From positions 186,001 to 250,000 of the forward strand of contig CP137867.1 of NCBI GenBank assembly GCA_034406715.1: a stretch of DNA of 64,000 nucleotides, read 5' to 3'. The notes under the pieces are model-generated. The model worked only from the letters and a program-made list of their open reading frames with translations, ran no database searches and was not told the origin of the DNA. The position numbers were made by a program, and so were the translations under genes. The stretch is from Rhodotorula mucilaginosa (lineage: Eukaryota; Basidiomycota; Microbotryomycetes; Sporidiobolales; Sporidiobolaceae). Shown here in pieces: positions 11,184 to 22,025 of the stretch. Every line of letters starts with the position of its first letter. The stretch's first letter is position 1.

Positions 11184-11719
11184 ATGGCCTCCTCCGAGCT
11201 TGCGTCCACCTACGCCGCCCTCATCCTCGCTGACGAGGGTCTCGAGATTACCGTCAGTCTCCCTCTGTTGCTCCCCTGTCGGCTGACTTGCCGTGCTGTC
11301 AGCATGCTGACCGTTACTCTTCCCGGTATGCAGGCTGAGAAGCTCAGCGCTCTGATCTCGGCCGCCAACGTCGAGGTCGAGTCGATCTGGCTCTCGCTCC
11401 TCGCCAAGGCTCTTGAGGGCAAGGACGTCAAGGAGCTCCTCACGTGGGTTTCCCCTTTCAGCATGACAGCGTGGCTTTGTACTGACGGTGACCCAACTTA
11501 CAGCAACGTCGGTGCTGGTGGTGCCGCCCCGGCTGCTGGTGCTGCCCCGGCTGCCGGCGCCGCCGGTGAGGCCGTCGAGGAGAAGAAGGAGGAGAAGGCC
11601 GAGGAGAAGGAGGAGTCCGACGACGACATGGTGCGTGTCGTTGCCTCTCCGCTATTTCCTGCGGATGTTGGTCTGATCCGCCTTTTTTGCGTTTGCAGGG
11701 CTTCGGTCTCTTCGACTAA
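11184..11719 (+). CDS. RPP1: 60S acidic ribosomal protein P1
   Basis: Stalk protein P1 forms dimers with P2 on P0 and recruits elongation factors to the large subunit. Four exons (11184-11252, 11334-11443, 11504-11630, 11699-11719) sum to 327 nt, or 108 residues. The N-terminal dimerisation domain starts [20 protein letters not shown] and continues [17 protein letters not shown] and [16 protein letters not shown]. An Ala/Gly hinge ([15 protein letters not shown]) follows. An acidic segment then leads to the invariant stalk tail SDDDMGFGLFD, which is split by the last intron. P1 rather than P2 is called from the [13 protein letters not shown] start. Strong codon bias toward C-ending codons fits a highly expressed gene. 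Intron 1 uses a GTCAGT donor. Confidence 0.97.
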
Positions 11720-11961
11720 ACGGATCGCTTCGCATCTCTTTTTGCCTGCAATCCTCAATCCTCTTCTTCACAACCAACCCTCTGAGCAAGAAGTGTCGAG
11801 AGAAGATACGAAAGTCTGCTCTTGTGGCTTGGTCTGTCGCGAGGCAACGCAGCGACGTGAGAAAGGGGTGATTGCACGCGGGGCTCGCTAGGCTATCCCA
11901 GTGTGCCTGCTGCGTAGCGTTCGTGTGGGCAAACGAGGGAACTGTGCTGCCCAGCCGTCAG

Positions 11962-13179
11962 TCATGTATCGTGCAGAGCTGTCAAGATTGGAGAGCTTAC
12001 TTCGCTGGATAGCGCGTCGACGAGACCAGGCCAAATCTCCTTGCTCGTCCGGCCTTCGAAAGTGTGCACGTTCTGTCCATAGTGCGCAAGTAGGGGATCG
12101 TTCTCCTTGTGGAAACCTTCTAATCGCTTCCGGACGACAAGCTGACGGGACAGCGATTCATCAGAGCGCAATCTCAGCGAGAAGGGGAAGATGGCGAGAC
12201 GTACGGCATCGTCATCGGGTCGTTGGCTTAGCGGTTCCCCCGTGACATCGTCCTTGCCGGCGACTTTGGGTGGGTTGAATCGCAACTGCGAAGGGGGGGG
12301 GGCAATCGAGCCTGTCAGAACATAGGTCCGACGGGAGGTGAGGCAAAGAGTGCCCACATTGTAGGTCCTGCCCGAAGGCAAGTGGATGTATCGATCTGGG
12401 AGTGGCAAAGCTGTCAGTGTGGCAGCATTTGGCGAGGTATTGACGACCGACTCACCTGCAATCCGGTCGATGATGACCTCGTCCGGTACTTTGAGCGATC
12501 CGACAAAGTTGAGAGAATCGCCGGTCTGGGCCAAGAGCTTGTCAAGCAGGACAGCTTGGGAAGCCTTGCGGGGGAAGCCGTCCAGGATCCAGTCCTAATG
12601 GGTGGATAGGCGTCAGTTTCTGCGACCACGCACTCACGGCAAGTGCGAAGAATGAATCAGTGAACCTTGTCCTTCATGGCTGCAAGCGCGGGTTCGACGA
12701 CCTGAAGAACTACTTCGTCTGCAAGCAGGCCTGTGATGTCCTGATGTCAGTCTGCTGCGCGTGCACACCGATCCGGCGATGCCCTCGCACGCACCTCCAG
12801 CTCGCATCGTTCGTTCCGCCTCCAATCCCAGTCTTGAGCCTTTCACGATCTCGTTCCGCAAAAGTTGACCGACCACGATCGTATCGATATCATATCGTTC
12901 CAGGAGCCAGTCGCTGAGTGTGCCCTTGCCGGCTCCCTGCACGAGAACCGCGTAAATCGATCAGCGAGTGCGATGGCCGGATACGCCAAACCCGTCACTC
13001 ACAGGCGCTCCGAGCAGGATCATTCGCAGCTTCCGTTCCGTCCTCGGCGCCGCTGCTGCCTGCGAAGCGTGTGTTGCGAAGCTCTTGCCTGAGGGGGTCC
13101 GCCGCGCGGGTTGACAAGACAGGGTGGGGCAGCGAGAGAGCCGCACGAGGCATGTCGCCGGACGCTGCAAGGCCAGCAT
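11962..13179 (-). CDS. ADK2: Mitochondrial adenylate kinase (AK3/Adk2 type)
   Basis: A nucleoside monophosphate kinase, probably GTP(ATP):AMP phosphotransferase of the mitochondrial matrix. The P-loop LGAPGAGKGT is completed across an intron. Next come YDIDTIVVGQLLRNEIVKGS (AMP site), LADEVVLQVVEPAL, DWILDGFPRK, and DRYIHLPSGRTYN leading into the long LID, which contains NPPKVAGKDDVTGEPL and QRPDDDA. The C-terminal block is TFEGRTSKEIWPGL. The N-terminus from the chosen Met (MLALQRPATCLVRLSRCPTL) has Arg and Ser but no acidic residue for over 30 positions, as in a mitochondrial presequence. The open frame extends further upstream, so the start could lie as far as about 13320. The last codons are read straight through to the stop at 11962, because the apparent 22 nt intron there would be too short. 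Confidence 0.9.
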
Positions 13180-13556
13180 TTCCTGGGAGACCGGGCACGA
13201 TAGCTCGACGGACGCAAAGGTGTGTGCCACGCGTCGTCGTGAAGCTGCGATTGGCAGTACCGGGGGCGGCTTGCAAGTCGCCGCCGAATTGGCCGCACGT
13301 GACCTCTTTCCGGTCGGCAAAACTTTTCAGAGTGCAACTAAGTTGCTTCCCGCCGCCGTTCACAAGGGTTCGGAGTTGGCGCCTCGATAGCTAGCCGCTT
13401 TCACGCTGTTCTTACAGGCTCTCCGGGCTAGGAGAAGCCGCGAACAAGGAAGCAACCGACTTTGAGAAGTGTTGCATTTGATTTGTCGGGTAGCACAACA
13501 CGATCATCCTCTCACTATGTATGAATCGTGTTGCACATGGACATCAAATACAAGTA

Positions 13557-14636
13557 TCAGAATATGGGACGCAACTCTGGCGACGTAGAGAAGTTGAGGA
13601 GTAGGAGGCTCGCCTCGTGGTCATCGACGTCTGCGGACCCGCTCGCCGACGAACTGCGGTTGCTGCCTGTTGAATCGGCGGACGGCTGCGGACAGCGGGT
13701 CGCCAACTCAAATGCGTCGGAAAGATGAGGCTCCGGCATGTCAATTCGTTGGCGCCGCGCAACTTTGTTCACGGGATGCTTTTCGGCGGCGGCGGTGGCG
13801 TCGCTTGAAGGCGACAGCGGGGAAAGGTCTGGTACTGCTGGCAACGCTGTCCTCTCGAGGCGAGCGATCTGTGACCGGAGATCTTCAATGTACGCGATGG
13901 TCCCCTGTGTACGGCATTGATTGGGATGAGTCTTCCGAGGCAAGGGAGGCAAAGGAGGCATGAAGAGGAGCTCCGAGAGAGCCGCGCCACAGGAACTTGC
14001 CTGCAATATCTCGAGCTTGTGTAGACCACCCCGCTCTCCAGCTTCGTCCCCGCGACCTCGCTTGCGTCCGCGCTCTTTTGCCCGCGCAAGCTTGCGCTCG
14101 CCTTCTTCGCGCAGACTCGGGACGGTTTCGCGGAGGGTCGCGAGGCAGTCGTTGATCTTCTCGCGACGGCGGCGCTCGATGAGTGAGTGCGAAACTTTAC
14201 GCTTCGAGGATCCACCTCCGCCTGCGCCACGGGACGACGACGCCGGAGGCGGCGAAGCGGATGGCGACGGGTCGTCTTCAACTGCGTCGTCGTCGTCATC
14301 GTCCTCGAGATCAAATGGTGACGGCTGACGCGGCAGATTGCGCGCGGCCGCGATTGCCGCCGACCTTCGCGGGCGTTTGGGAACGGCAGAAGCCGGCGCG
14401 AGCGTTTCCGGTTGTCCATACTTGCATTCGGGCGGGTACCCCGGAACTTCGAGTTGCAGGTCGGTGCGGTCGAAGGACGCCCCTGTCTGTTCATTCGGGA
14501 CGGGCAAGGCTGGCGGCGGTAAGAGGACAAGGTGGTCGACCGGCAACGTCGAAGTCGGGAGCACAGCGAGCTTCGACTGCGGTGTCGGGGGAAGCCACAT
14601 CTGCGGCGAGCATGCGCTGTCCGTGTTCGGTGGCAT
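13557..14636 (-). CDS. bHLH transcription factor
   Basis: A basic helix-loop-helix DNA-binding protein of 327 residues from exons 14001-14636 and 13557-13904. The basic region KRKVSHSLIERRRREKIND has the His-Glu-Arg spacing that contacts E-box CANNTG. Helix 1 continues CLATLRETVPSL, and helix 2 is HKLEILQGTIAYIEDLRSQI. The loop is about 30 residues, very basic (KERGRKRGRGDE) and longer than usual. Before the domain are a Pro-rich N-terminus and an acidic patch of six Asp (LEDDDDDDAVEDD) that could act in activation. The C-terminus is Ser-rich. The 96 bp intron lies within helix 2 and begins GCAAGT. The ligand or pathway cannot be told from sequence; Pho4/Nuc-1-like and other fungal bHLH families are possible. 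Confidence 0.87.
   Translation of the reverse strand: MPPNTDSACSPQMWLPPTPQSKLAVLPTSTLPVDHLVLLPPPALPVPNEQTGASFDRTDLQLEVPGYPPECKYGQPETLAPASAVPKRPRRSAAIAAARNLPRQPSPFDLEDDDDDDAVEDDPSPSASPPPASSSRGAGGGGSSKRKVSHSLIERRRREKINDCLATLRETVPSLREEGERKLARAKERGRKRGRGDEAGERGGLHKLEILQASSCGAALSELLFMPPLPPLPRKTHPNQCRTQGTIAYIEDLRSQIARLERTALPAVPDLSPLSPSSDATAAAEKHPVNKVARRQRIDMPEPHLSDAFELATRCPQPSADSTGSNRSSSASGSADVDDHEASLLLLNFSTSPELRPIF
13905..14000 (-). other. GC-AG intron inside bHLH helix 2
   Basis: The exon ends ATATTGCAG, the intron starts GCAAGT and ends ACACAG, joining LEILQ to GTIAYIEDL. Reading through the intron would break the second helix. Confidence 0.85.
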
Positions 14637-14994
14637 TGCGGTGGCCCTCGGATGGAATCAGTGTGCAGGCGCGTGAGTAGGAGGGAGCCGAGAGCAGAGA
14701 GTCCGCGTCGGTCGCGTGCTGCGGTTCGCAAATCAGGGTGGGGCCGAACGTGCACGTTCGGCTCGTGCAGACAGGTTGTTAGCAGGGCTCCCCGACCAGC
14801 TCCCATCGTTTCGTAGGACGTTTACAGTCTAGCTATAGATACAGCACCCAGACAGAATAGCCTACTTACGCAAGCTCGGAGAGCTCTAGCGACCCGGTCC
14901 TTCGACAATGTCTGCGGCCTTCTCAAGATGTGTAAACCAAGGCTGGAGGGCCGGGAGTATAGCGGAGCATCTTATTGCGCAGCTGAGACCGTGA
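14637..14994. other. Intergenic between bHLH and hydrolase genes
   Basis: 358 bp upstream of the bHLH start and downstream of the hydrolase stop. No supported feature. Confidence 0.4.
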
Positions 14995-16558
14995 CTACTT
15001 CTTGATCCCGTCGTAGAGCCGCTTCTCTACCTCGTACCAGGCCTCCATGACGCGTCGAGTGCCGACCGGAAGCACATTGGTGAAAACGACGGCTGCGACG
15101 TCGTTGTCTCGGTCGACCCACCAGTACGTGTTCTACGAGTACAAAAGCAGGGCGCACAAGTCAGCCGACAAGCTTTGACTTTGGCCGCGAGGCAGATTGG
15201 ACTCACAGCCATGCCGCTCCAGCTGAGCGTTCCTGCGCTCTTGCCGGTCTCCGACTGAGCGTGCAGGCCACCTCCGTAGCCGTGAGTCGTAGCAGGATCA
15301 ACCTTGCCGGATTTGCGGATAGCCGGATCGAAGTTGAGTTGAGCCATCTGGTGGAACGCCTGGCGCTGTTCGTCCGTGGTGAATTGCTCTTTGAACATGA
15401 GGTCGACCGTCTCTTTTCGCAGAATGCGAGCGCCGTCGAGCTCGCCGCCCTTGAGGAGCGTACGAATCAACTTCAGGTACGAGCGAGGGCTGCCGGAGAG
15501 ACCGGCGCCACCGAAATGCTGGGTTTCCGACATCGGGTCGTTCGGTCGGATCTCGTACGGGGCGTCTGGAGTCGAAGGGGTTTCGAAAGCCATTGGCATC
15601 TGCTTTCCCTTTTCGAGGAAAGACATATCCTCGATGCCGAGAGGCCTGCAGTGCGGATATGGTCAGGCTTCGGTAGGTGGCGTCTCGTCTCAACACGAGC
15701 GAAACTCACGCGAAGATGTTTTGCTTGAAGTATTCCTCCAAAGTCAACCCGCTGACCTTTTCAACGATCAACGTGAGGTAGTCGAGACTGTATCCGTAGC
15801 AAAACTTTTCGCCCGGCTGACTGTCGTCCGACGGCACCAAGTGTCAGGGAAAGGGCTAGGCGAGAGCAAACACGGCGGTCTTACGCAGCAAAGGGAATCT
15901 CGCCCAAATTTTCCTGTGTTGTCAATGTGGCAGATTAGCCTGCGGACGCAGGGCGGGAGGCAGAAATGGTCAGACTTGCCCGTCTGTTCCCGCGGCCATA
16001 GACGTTGCCTTGGCCGGCGAGCTTTGAGGCGACACGGTTCAAGTTCGGATCCCACAAAGTGTATAGAGAGCCTGTCGGAGCAGTGCCACGTTGTCAGCAC
16101 AGACCCTCCTTCAGCAGGAAATTCCGCAGCGTACCGGAAGTGTGCGTGAGCAGCATGTGAATCGTCACCGGTCTCGAAAGCGGTTCCAGGATTGGTTCCT
16201 CCTTGTCGTCAAAGCCTCGGAAGACCTTGACATTCTTCAGCTCCGGAACATAGCGGCTCGCATCGTCATCGAGCGCGATCTTGCCCTGCTCGAGGAGCTG
16301 GAGACCGGCAATCACGGCTGGAAGTTTCGTGCACGAGTAGAGCTCAAAGATGCTGTCCTCGGTGACAGGCTGACCCGCTCGCTCGAGCTCCGATCGGTCG
16401 ACCGGCTTGGACGGAAGCTGGTCGTAGCCCCCTCGTCCTGCATAGATGAGAGGCTCGTTCGACGTCGCCGCCATGACCACCAAGCGGGGGAGATCTCGAT
16501 AAGGGTCCTGCGTCAAACGCGCAATAGTATGGTCGAGCTCTTGCGCATTGTGCAGCAT
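14995..16558 (-). CDS. Serine hydrolase, beta-lactamase/transesterase fold (copy A)
   Basis: A protein of the class C beta-lactamase-related family (EstB/LovD-like esterases and transesterases). The nucleophile motif SxxK is seen as SCTK in DSIFELYSCTKLPAVIAG. The tyrosine motif is YGYS in PGEKFCYGYSLDYLTLIVEK. The third motif is LSWSGMA. Other family marks are LLTHTSG, YVPELKNVKVF, MSETQHFGGAGLSGSPRSYL and the C-terminal FTNVLPVGTRRVMEAWYEVE. The start MLHNAQELDHTIARL gives a short N-terminus without a signal peptide; the frame is open further upstream, so a longer form is possible. At least six introns are needed; one (15914-15979) begins GC. A close paralog lies at 32961-34621. The substrate cannot be told; esterase or transesterase activity is more likely than antibiotic hydrolysis. 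Confidence 0.85.
15914..15979 (-). other. GC-AG intron in hydrolase copy A
   Basis: The exon ends AACAGACGG, the intron starts GCAAGT and ends AACACAG. Only this join keeps the frame into ENLGEIPFAAQPGEKF. Confidence 0.7.
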
Positions 16559-17079
16559 GATGTCGGGAGATATCACGCGTGGAGAGCGTCGGAGGGAGGA
16601 GACTGGCAGCGGAAGAGAACAGCGAAAATTCCGTGCCGACGTGGGGAAACGAGACGGACCACCCACCGCTTTTTCGGAGACAAAATGGCCGGATCCGTCG
16701 TGGCGCACCCAAAAAAAGATGCGATCTTGTCTTTGCAGGTACAAACAATGGCAAACGGCTGCACGGAGCACGAGACTCCGACGAGGAAAGGGTGATCCGG
16801 AGAGGGGCGCCGCGCGACGTGAGCGTGAAGCTGGAACCGTGGGCGGGAGAATGGTTGCGCCGGCGGGAAGGCAACTTCGGAGCGCTGGAGGCGAAGGGAC
16901 TGGAGACGAGGGAGGACAAGCAGTGAACGGCGTAAAAATTGAACAAAGAAAATGGTAGAACAACGAGCCGGGGTCGGGCTCGGGGAAGGAGAAGGCGTGG
17001 CGAGGTCTCATCCTAAAACGGGGGCGGTCTCGCGAATCAGTTCTACAGGATCGGGGTGGTCGCAGGGTCGACGGAGAAC
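16559..17079. promoter_or_regulatory. Upstream region of hydrolase copy A
   Basis: 521 bp between the hydrolase start and the deubiquitinase stop, both minus strand. It must contain the hydrolase promoter. No gene or named element was seen. Confidence 0.4.
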
Positions 17080-20000
17080 TCAACGGATGAAGACGCCTCG
17101 CTCGCCGGCAGGTCGCCGCTTGTCCATGTGGTCCATACCAAGCAAGTCGTCGTCAGCCCACCGGTGGTCGGCAATGACATCGTCTGGAAATGGAGTGCAG
17201 CGATAAGTACAGGTCGTGTCATAGGCCGATCAAGTCATAGTCCCGCCAACGAACCGTCTTGTATCGGAGCAGGCTGCTTGAACACGGTCGGCTGAATGAT
17301 CGCGAACTTCGTCTTGGCCAGCTCCTTCTCGCTCGTGCCTGTTCGAGCCTGCAGACGCTTCTTCGTCTCCGAGAACGGCTCTCGCTGCAACCGGGGAAGC
17401 GCTCGGATCAGCGCACGTCGCAAGGAAGCAACCAAGAGAGATGTGACTCACCGGCTTGAGCACAAAGCGGAACGGAATGCCGTGCGCCCGCGCGGGGTCC
17501 TTGTTGAAGTGGAAGACCTGCACCACGCGCTCGCCGTCGTCCGCGTTGAGCTCCTCCGCGAGGATCTCCTCCGCGTACAGTTCCGACGCTTCAGAGACGT
17601 CGCGAACGTTCTCCGGCCCGTTGAAGATCTTTTGAGTCGCGCCGCCCTGCGCGATCTCGAAGATGCGGATCTGGCCGGTGCCTCCCTGCTCGGCGAGCTT
17701 GACGTTCTTGCGCAGATAGTCCTGGGCAACCTCGTGCATCGTCGTGTTCTTGGGCACCAAGAAGGCGTGCGCCTGCTCCTCCTTGTTCGTCGGCGACACC
17801 CACGTGATGCGCAGACTCTTCTTCGTCTCGAGCTCGATGATCGAGACGTCGAGCAGCTCGTAGTACAAGAGGTTGGTCGTCGTCGCCATGTAGCCCGGCT
17901 GGATCATCTCGGCGACGGTCGAGTTGGCCTGCCTGCGGACGATGGTCTTGGGCGCGCCGTTCGGGCCGTTCGATTGCGTGAAGCGGATCTTGAGCGGGTC
18001 GTACCCCAGCCGCTCGCCGACGAACGATGCCATCTGGTCGTAGGTGTTCTTCTTCGAGAGGGTGATCGCAAAGTCTTCGAGCTCCGGGTCCTCGAAGCGC
18101 GGGCGGAAGTGGACGACGACGCGGTTCAGGAAAAAGTCGTACATCTGGAGCGGGTTGTGGAACGCGACTTGGCGGTCGCTGTCGTCCGCGATCGCCTGGT
18201 CGGTCATGTCGACCTGGAAGCAGACAATGTCGCCGTCTTGGATCTCGGACTGCAAGAAGGTCGCCTTCATCTTCATGAGCTCGATCATGTTGGGCTTGAT
18301 CTCCTCGTACACCTTGAGCGGCGTGGTCGGGAGGTAGCCCATGCGTTCGTTGATCATGCTCGCGAGGTCCATGACGCGCATGTTCCGGTGGACGTAGAAG
18401 TGGCCGACGCCGCGCAGCGTCTGCTTGTTCGGGTCGAAGTGCTTGACAAAGACCATGATGGGCGGCTCCTGGCCGTGCTGCGCCTGCCAGTTCGCCTTGG
18501 TCTGCGGGTCGATGTACTCGAGGTAGAGCTTGAGGTCGCTCTGCCGCGACGCCATCTTGTCGCGAACCGTCTCCATCGTCAGGGTCGGGTCCTGGTCGTT
18601 GATCGGAGCGTCCGGTCGGACCGTCTTGTTTTGCCGGTTCACGAGCACCCACAGGCGGATCGAGTTTGGGTCCATCTTGTTCGCGTGGGCGATCTGGGAC
18701 CGGAAGTCGAGGTAGGGCTGCGCCTTCGGCACACGGTACGTCGGCAGCTGCGTTGCCGGCATGGTGCGGTCGTCGAACGTCGCGAGGTCGAAGCCCTGGT
18801 GCTGGTTGAACGTCTCTTGGGTAATGATCTGCGCGGTTTCAACGGTCAGAGCTCGGTATACAACGCCATGTTCAGAGTCTTTTCGAAGAAGCACGAACCT
18901 TGGCGGTGAGGTAGAGGTGCTGCTCGTCGCGCTCGCGCTTCCTCTGCTCGGCGTCCCTGCGCTCCTTGTCGAGCCGCAAGCGCAAGTGTTCCGGCACGTC
19001 CTCGGTCGTGATCGTCTTGAGGACTTCGTGCACGCGCGTCTCGCGGATGTAGACGAGCATGTACGCGTTCGTGAAGCGCTTCATGGCGCCCTTAATCGGG
19101 GGCTTGGCACCGGTCTGAGGGTGCGGGGCTTGGACAGGGTAGCCATTGGGAGCGAGCGGAGCCTCGCCACCAAAGTTGTCCTCGAGGACTTCACGGTTCG
19201 TGACCGGCACGACGCGGTCGTCGTCGAAGCGGAGCCAACGACCGTCCGGCGACGGCTTGATCAAGACAAAGTAGTGGCCGCCGTGCACGTCGCCCGAGTG
19301 CACGAGGACGCCGTGCAACCGGTACTTGTGCGACTCGGACCGGTCTGCCTTTTCGTCGAGGTACGGCTCGAGGTCGATCTCGAGCGGGAACTCGTGCCGG
19401 TCGTTGATCTTGACATTCTGGTCGCGCTGCATGTCGTACTCGAAGCGCTTGAGCTGGAGGTGCAGGACGGGCGGGAACTCCTCGAAGATGACGCCCTTCT
19501 TGGCGTCCTGCAACCCGTAGCCTTCGGCGTTGTACCGGTTCTCCCCGTTGAGCGTCTCGACCTGGATGTAATCTCTGAACGACTCTTCGAGGTTCCGCAA
19601 GTTCTTGACGTTGAGCTGGATGTCTGCACGCAGAAAGACGTTCGGTCAGCAGAGTTTCTAGGTCCACGAGGAGAGGGGTCAGGGACTGACCATAAAACTC
19701 TTCGCTCCGCGCGCTCTCGTATTCGATATCAATGCACTTGATGTAGCTCTTCATCTTTCCGCAGAACAGCCGGTTGATGGCGCCGTCGGCTGCCGTCCCC
19801 TTCATCTTGGTCTCGAGCTTGTCGCACAGCACGCGGTTGAACTCCTGGACGTCGTGCTGAAGGAACGAGTCGAAACCCTTCCACCCGAACGACTTGGTGA
19901 GCTCGGTGGTACCTGCCGGCAGAGTCCTTCGGCGTCAGCGCGGAAACGCCAAAGCGGGGGCCAAACCGGATAGACTTGACGTACCGACAGACTGGTCCGA

Positions 20001-21311
20001 CGTTTGCAGATTGTAGAATACGCGCTGCAGAGCGAGCGGAACCGTGTCGGTCGTGTCCTCCGCCGTCGGGATCTGGTACACGGCCTGGGTTGCGAAAGGG
20101 GCGTCAGTCAGGAACCCGATTCGCCCGTGGAGAACAACGGTGGGCCTCACTTCTCGGAACTGGTTGGTCAAGAAGAGCGACTGAAGCAGCGAGTTCATGT
20201 AGCACGTCGCGCCCTGGTTTTTGAGCCCGACGTAACCGGTCTCCTTCTTCGAGTCGTAGCTGCGCAGGGAGACGAGCCGCATCAGTTTTGTCGGGGAGCA
20301 AGCAAAGCGGGGGAAAGGATCGTACTTGTGGAAGTTATGCCACAACACGCCCGTCTCGTCTTTGAGCACTCGCACAAACGCCGTGATGATGGTCTCGTCG
20401 TTCTCGATGATCGGTTTCGTCCGACCTTCCGAGACCGAGAAGAGTTTGCGCAGTTCGACAAACCGCGTAAAGCCCCAATCTTGCTCCTCGTTCGTGAAAC
20501 GGTGGTGCGCCTCTGTGTGTTCGCCGTCGCAAAGAAAGTTTGAGCGTCGTGAACGGGAGCGGCCGCGATCACAGCAAAAGACTCACGCGACTGGATGTAG
20601 ACGGTCGGGTCGTTCGGGTTCGAGATTGCGAGCGCAAACTGGGCGCAGACGTGCCATCCTTCGCTCGCTTTTTGGTCGCCATAGTTGAGGTAGACCGAGA
20701 CCATGTCGTTCGCCTGACCGTTCGAGTTGCCCATCGGAAAGAGCAAGATGTTCCTGCGCAACTCCCCACTCCTTCAGCAAACCACGCCAAAGAGGATGGT
20801 TTGGTCCCGGAGGGAGGAAGGAATCACCATTTATGACCGCCGCAGGAAAACTCTGGACTCAGGAGCTTCTTGTCCATTCTCCGGTAATCTTTGAGCGGCC
20901 ACTTGAACACCTGAAAGTCTTCGACTGGCTCGCCCATGTCCGAGAGGTGCTTGGCCGCGAAGGCCTCGTCTGCGCGCGGCGCATACATGGGGAAGCGTCA
21001 TCAGAGACTCTCGCTTTTGCCGGTACGAAACGTTGTCCGTCTAAGACGACGGTGTGTACAGACAGGTGACGCAGGGAAAGGGGGAGCTCACAGTCGTCGA
21101 CGCGGACCACTTGATTGGCATACTCGAGGTCCATCTGATTGCTGGACGCGGGGTGGTCGCCATTGGCGTGGGCAGCGGCGGCAGCGGCATCGGTCGCAGC
21201 AGCGGGTGCTGGCGGCGGGGGGCTGATGTCGTGAACGGGCGCGTCGTCTTGGTCTTGCTGGAGGTGTTGTTGCTGCTGCTGACTGGGATGGATGGGGGAC
21301 GCGCCTTCCAT
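17080..21311 (-). CDS. UBP15: Ubiquitin carboxyl-terminal hydrolase, USP7/Ubp15 type
   Basis: A cysteine protease that removes ubiquitin from proteins. The layout is that of USP7/HAUSP and yeast Ubp15 (about 1,150 residues). A Gln/Ala/Pro-rich N-terminus starts MEGASPIHPSQQQQQHL. A MATH domain follows (residues about 65-210, with VEDFQVFKWPLKDYR and LLFPMGNSNG). The USP catalytic domain has the Cys box GLKNQGATCYMNSLLQSLF and the His box HSGDVHGGHYFVLIKP. The long C-terminal half (EPPIMVFVKHFDPNKQTLRG onward) matches the USP7 ubiquitin-like repeats. The last exon (17080 to about 17183) encodes HRWADDDLLGMDHMDKRR and ends GVFIR, matching the conserved C-terminus, so the frame that stops near 17235 without splicing is not the real end. 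About ten short introns are needed. Confidence 0.94.
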
Positions 21312-22025
21312 CAGAGGCTCCTGTTTTTGGGTTGGACATTGTCGGGAAGAGTCCGGTCAGTTCAGTCCTACCCTCTTGAGCAGACGGAGATGCAGCTTCT
21401 CTCGCCCAGAGCGCGGCGGGCAGTTGCCGAGATTGAGGGCGGGTGGAGGAGGCCCAGGGAGAGGAGGGGAAAGGAGACGTCCGCACTGGGTGGGGCGTGA
21501 CGGGGTGCAGGCATATCATTCTGAATTACTCACCATACTAGACTGGGCGAGTAAGCTGTCCTCTTGGATGCGTACGGCGAGGGAAGCGACGAGGCGGTGT
21601 CGGGGGGAGCGAAGAGTCGTCACTCGGTCTGTGCCAACTACGGTAGTCTCGCCTGCGGGAGAGTAGGGTGACCGACTCGAGTTGCTTCTCAAGTTTTGGC
21701 CGAGGCTGTGCGTCGCGTGCGCTGTCTGCTCGTGTTCGTCGGCGAGAGGGCCGCACGCTGGCTGACTTGTCAAACTGACGCGGGCGGGGGCAGCGCCGGC
21801 CAACGGAGGCCGTGACGGCATCCACCGACTCTCTCTCTCTCCCGCGGGCAGGCACACTGCAAATCAAGACCGTCTCTTTGCAGGAGCCCATGTGCACCTC
21901 TTCGCGAAACGTCTGCGTGGGAAAGGCAGGATTCGGAGAGAAAAAGCCGACGTTTCCTTCGGCATCATCCAGGAGATTCGCGCCGAGATTTAGAGAGCAC
22001 CGAGGATTAGTACGGCATGGTCTCC
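21312..22025. promoter_or_regulatory. Upstream region of UBP15
   Basis: 714 bp between the UBP15 start and the uL3m stop. A CT-rich run lies near 21827-21845. No supported gene; the long minus-strand frames crossing it carry no family features. Confidence 0.4.

Noticed and set aside
11962-12000. A 22 nt intron at the end of the adenylate kinase gene (GTAAGC to GACAG)
   Set aside because: Too short to be spliced. Reading through reaches a stop at 11962 with a normal C-terminus.
13769-14806. 345-codon minus-strand frame overlapping the bHLH gene
   Set aside because: Shifted frame of the bHLH exon; Arg-rich with no motif. The bHLH frame carries the clear domain.
17296-18909. Open frame of 537 codons on the + strand
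   Set aside because: It lies exactly antisense to the conserved UBP15 C-terminal exon. GC-rich third positions in the sense codons remove stops from the antisense frame. Its composition (Arg/Leu/Val/Asp-rich) shows no domain.
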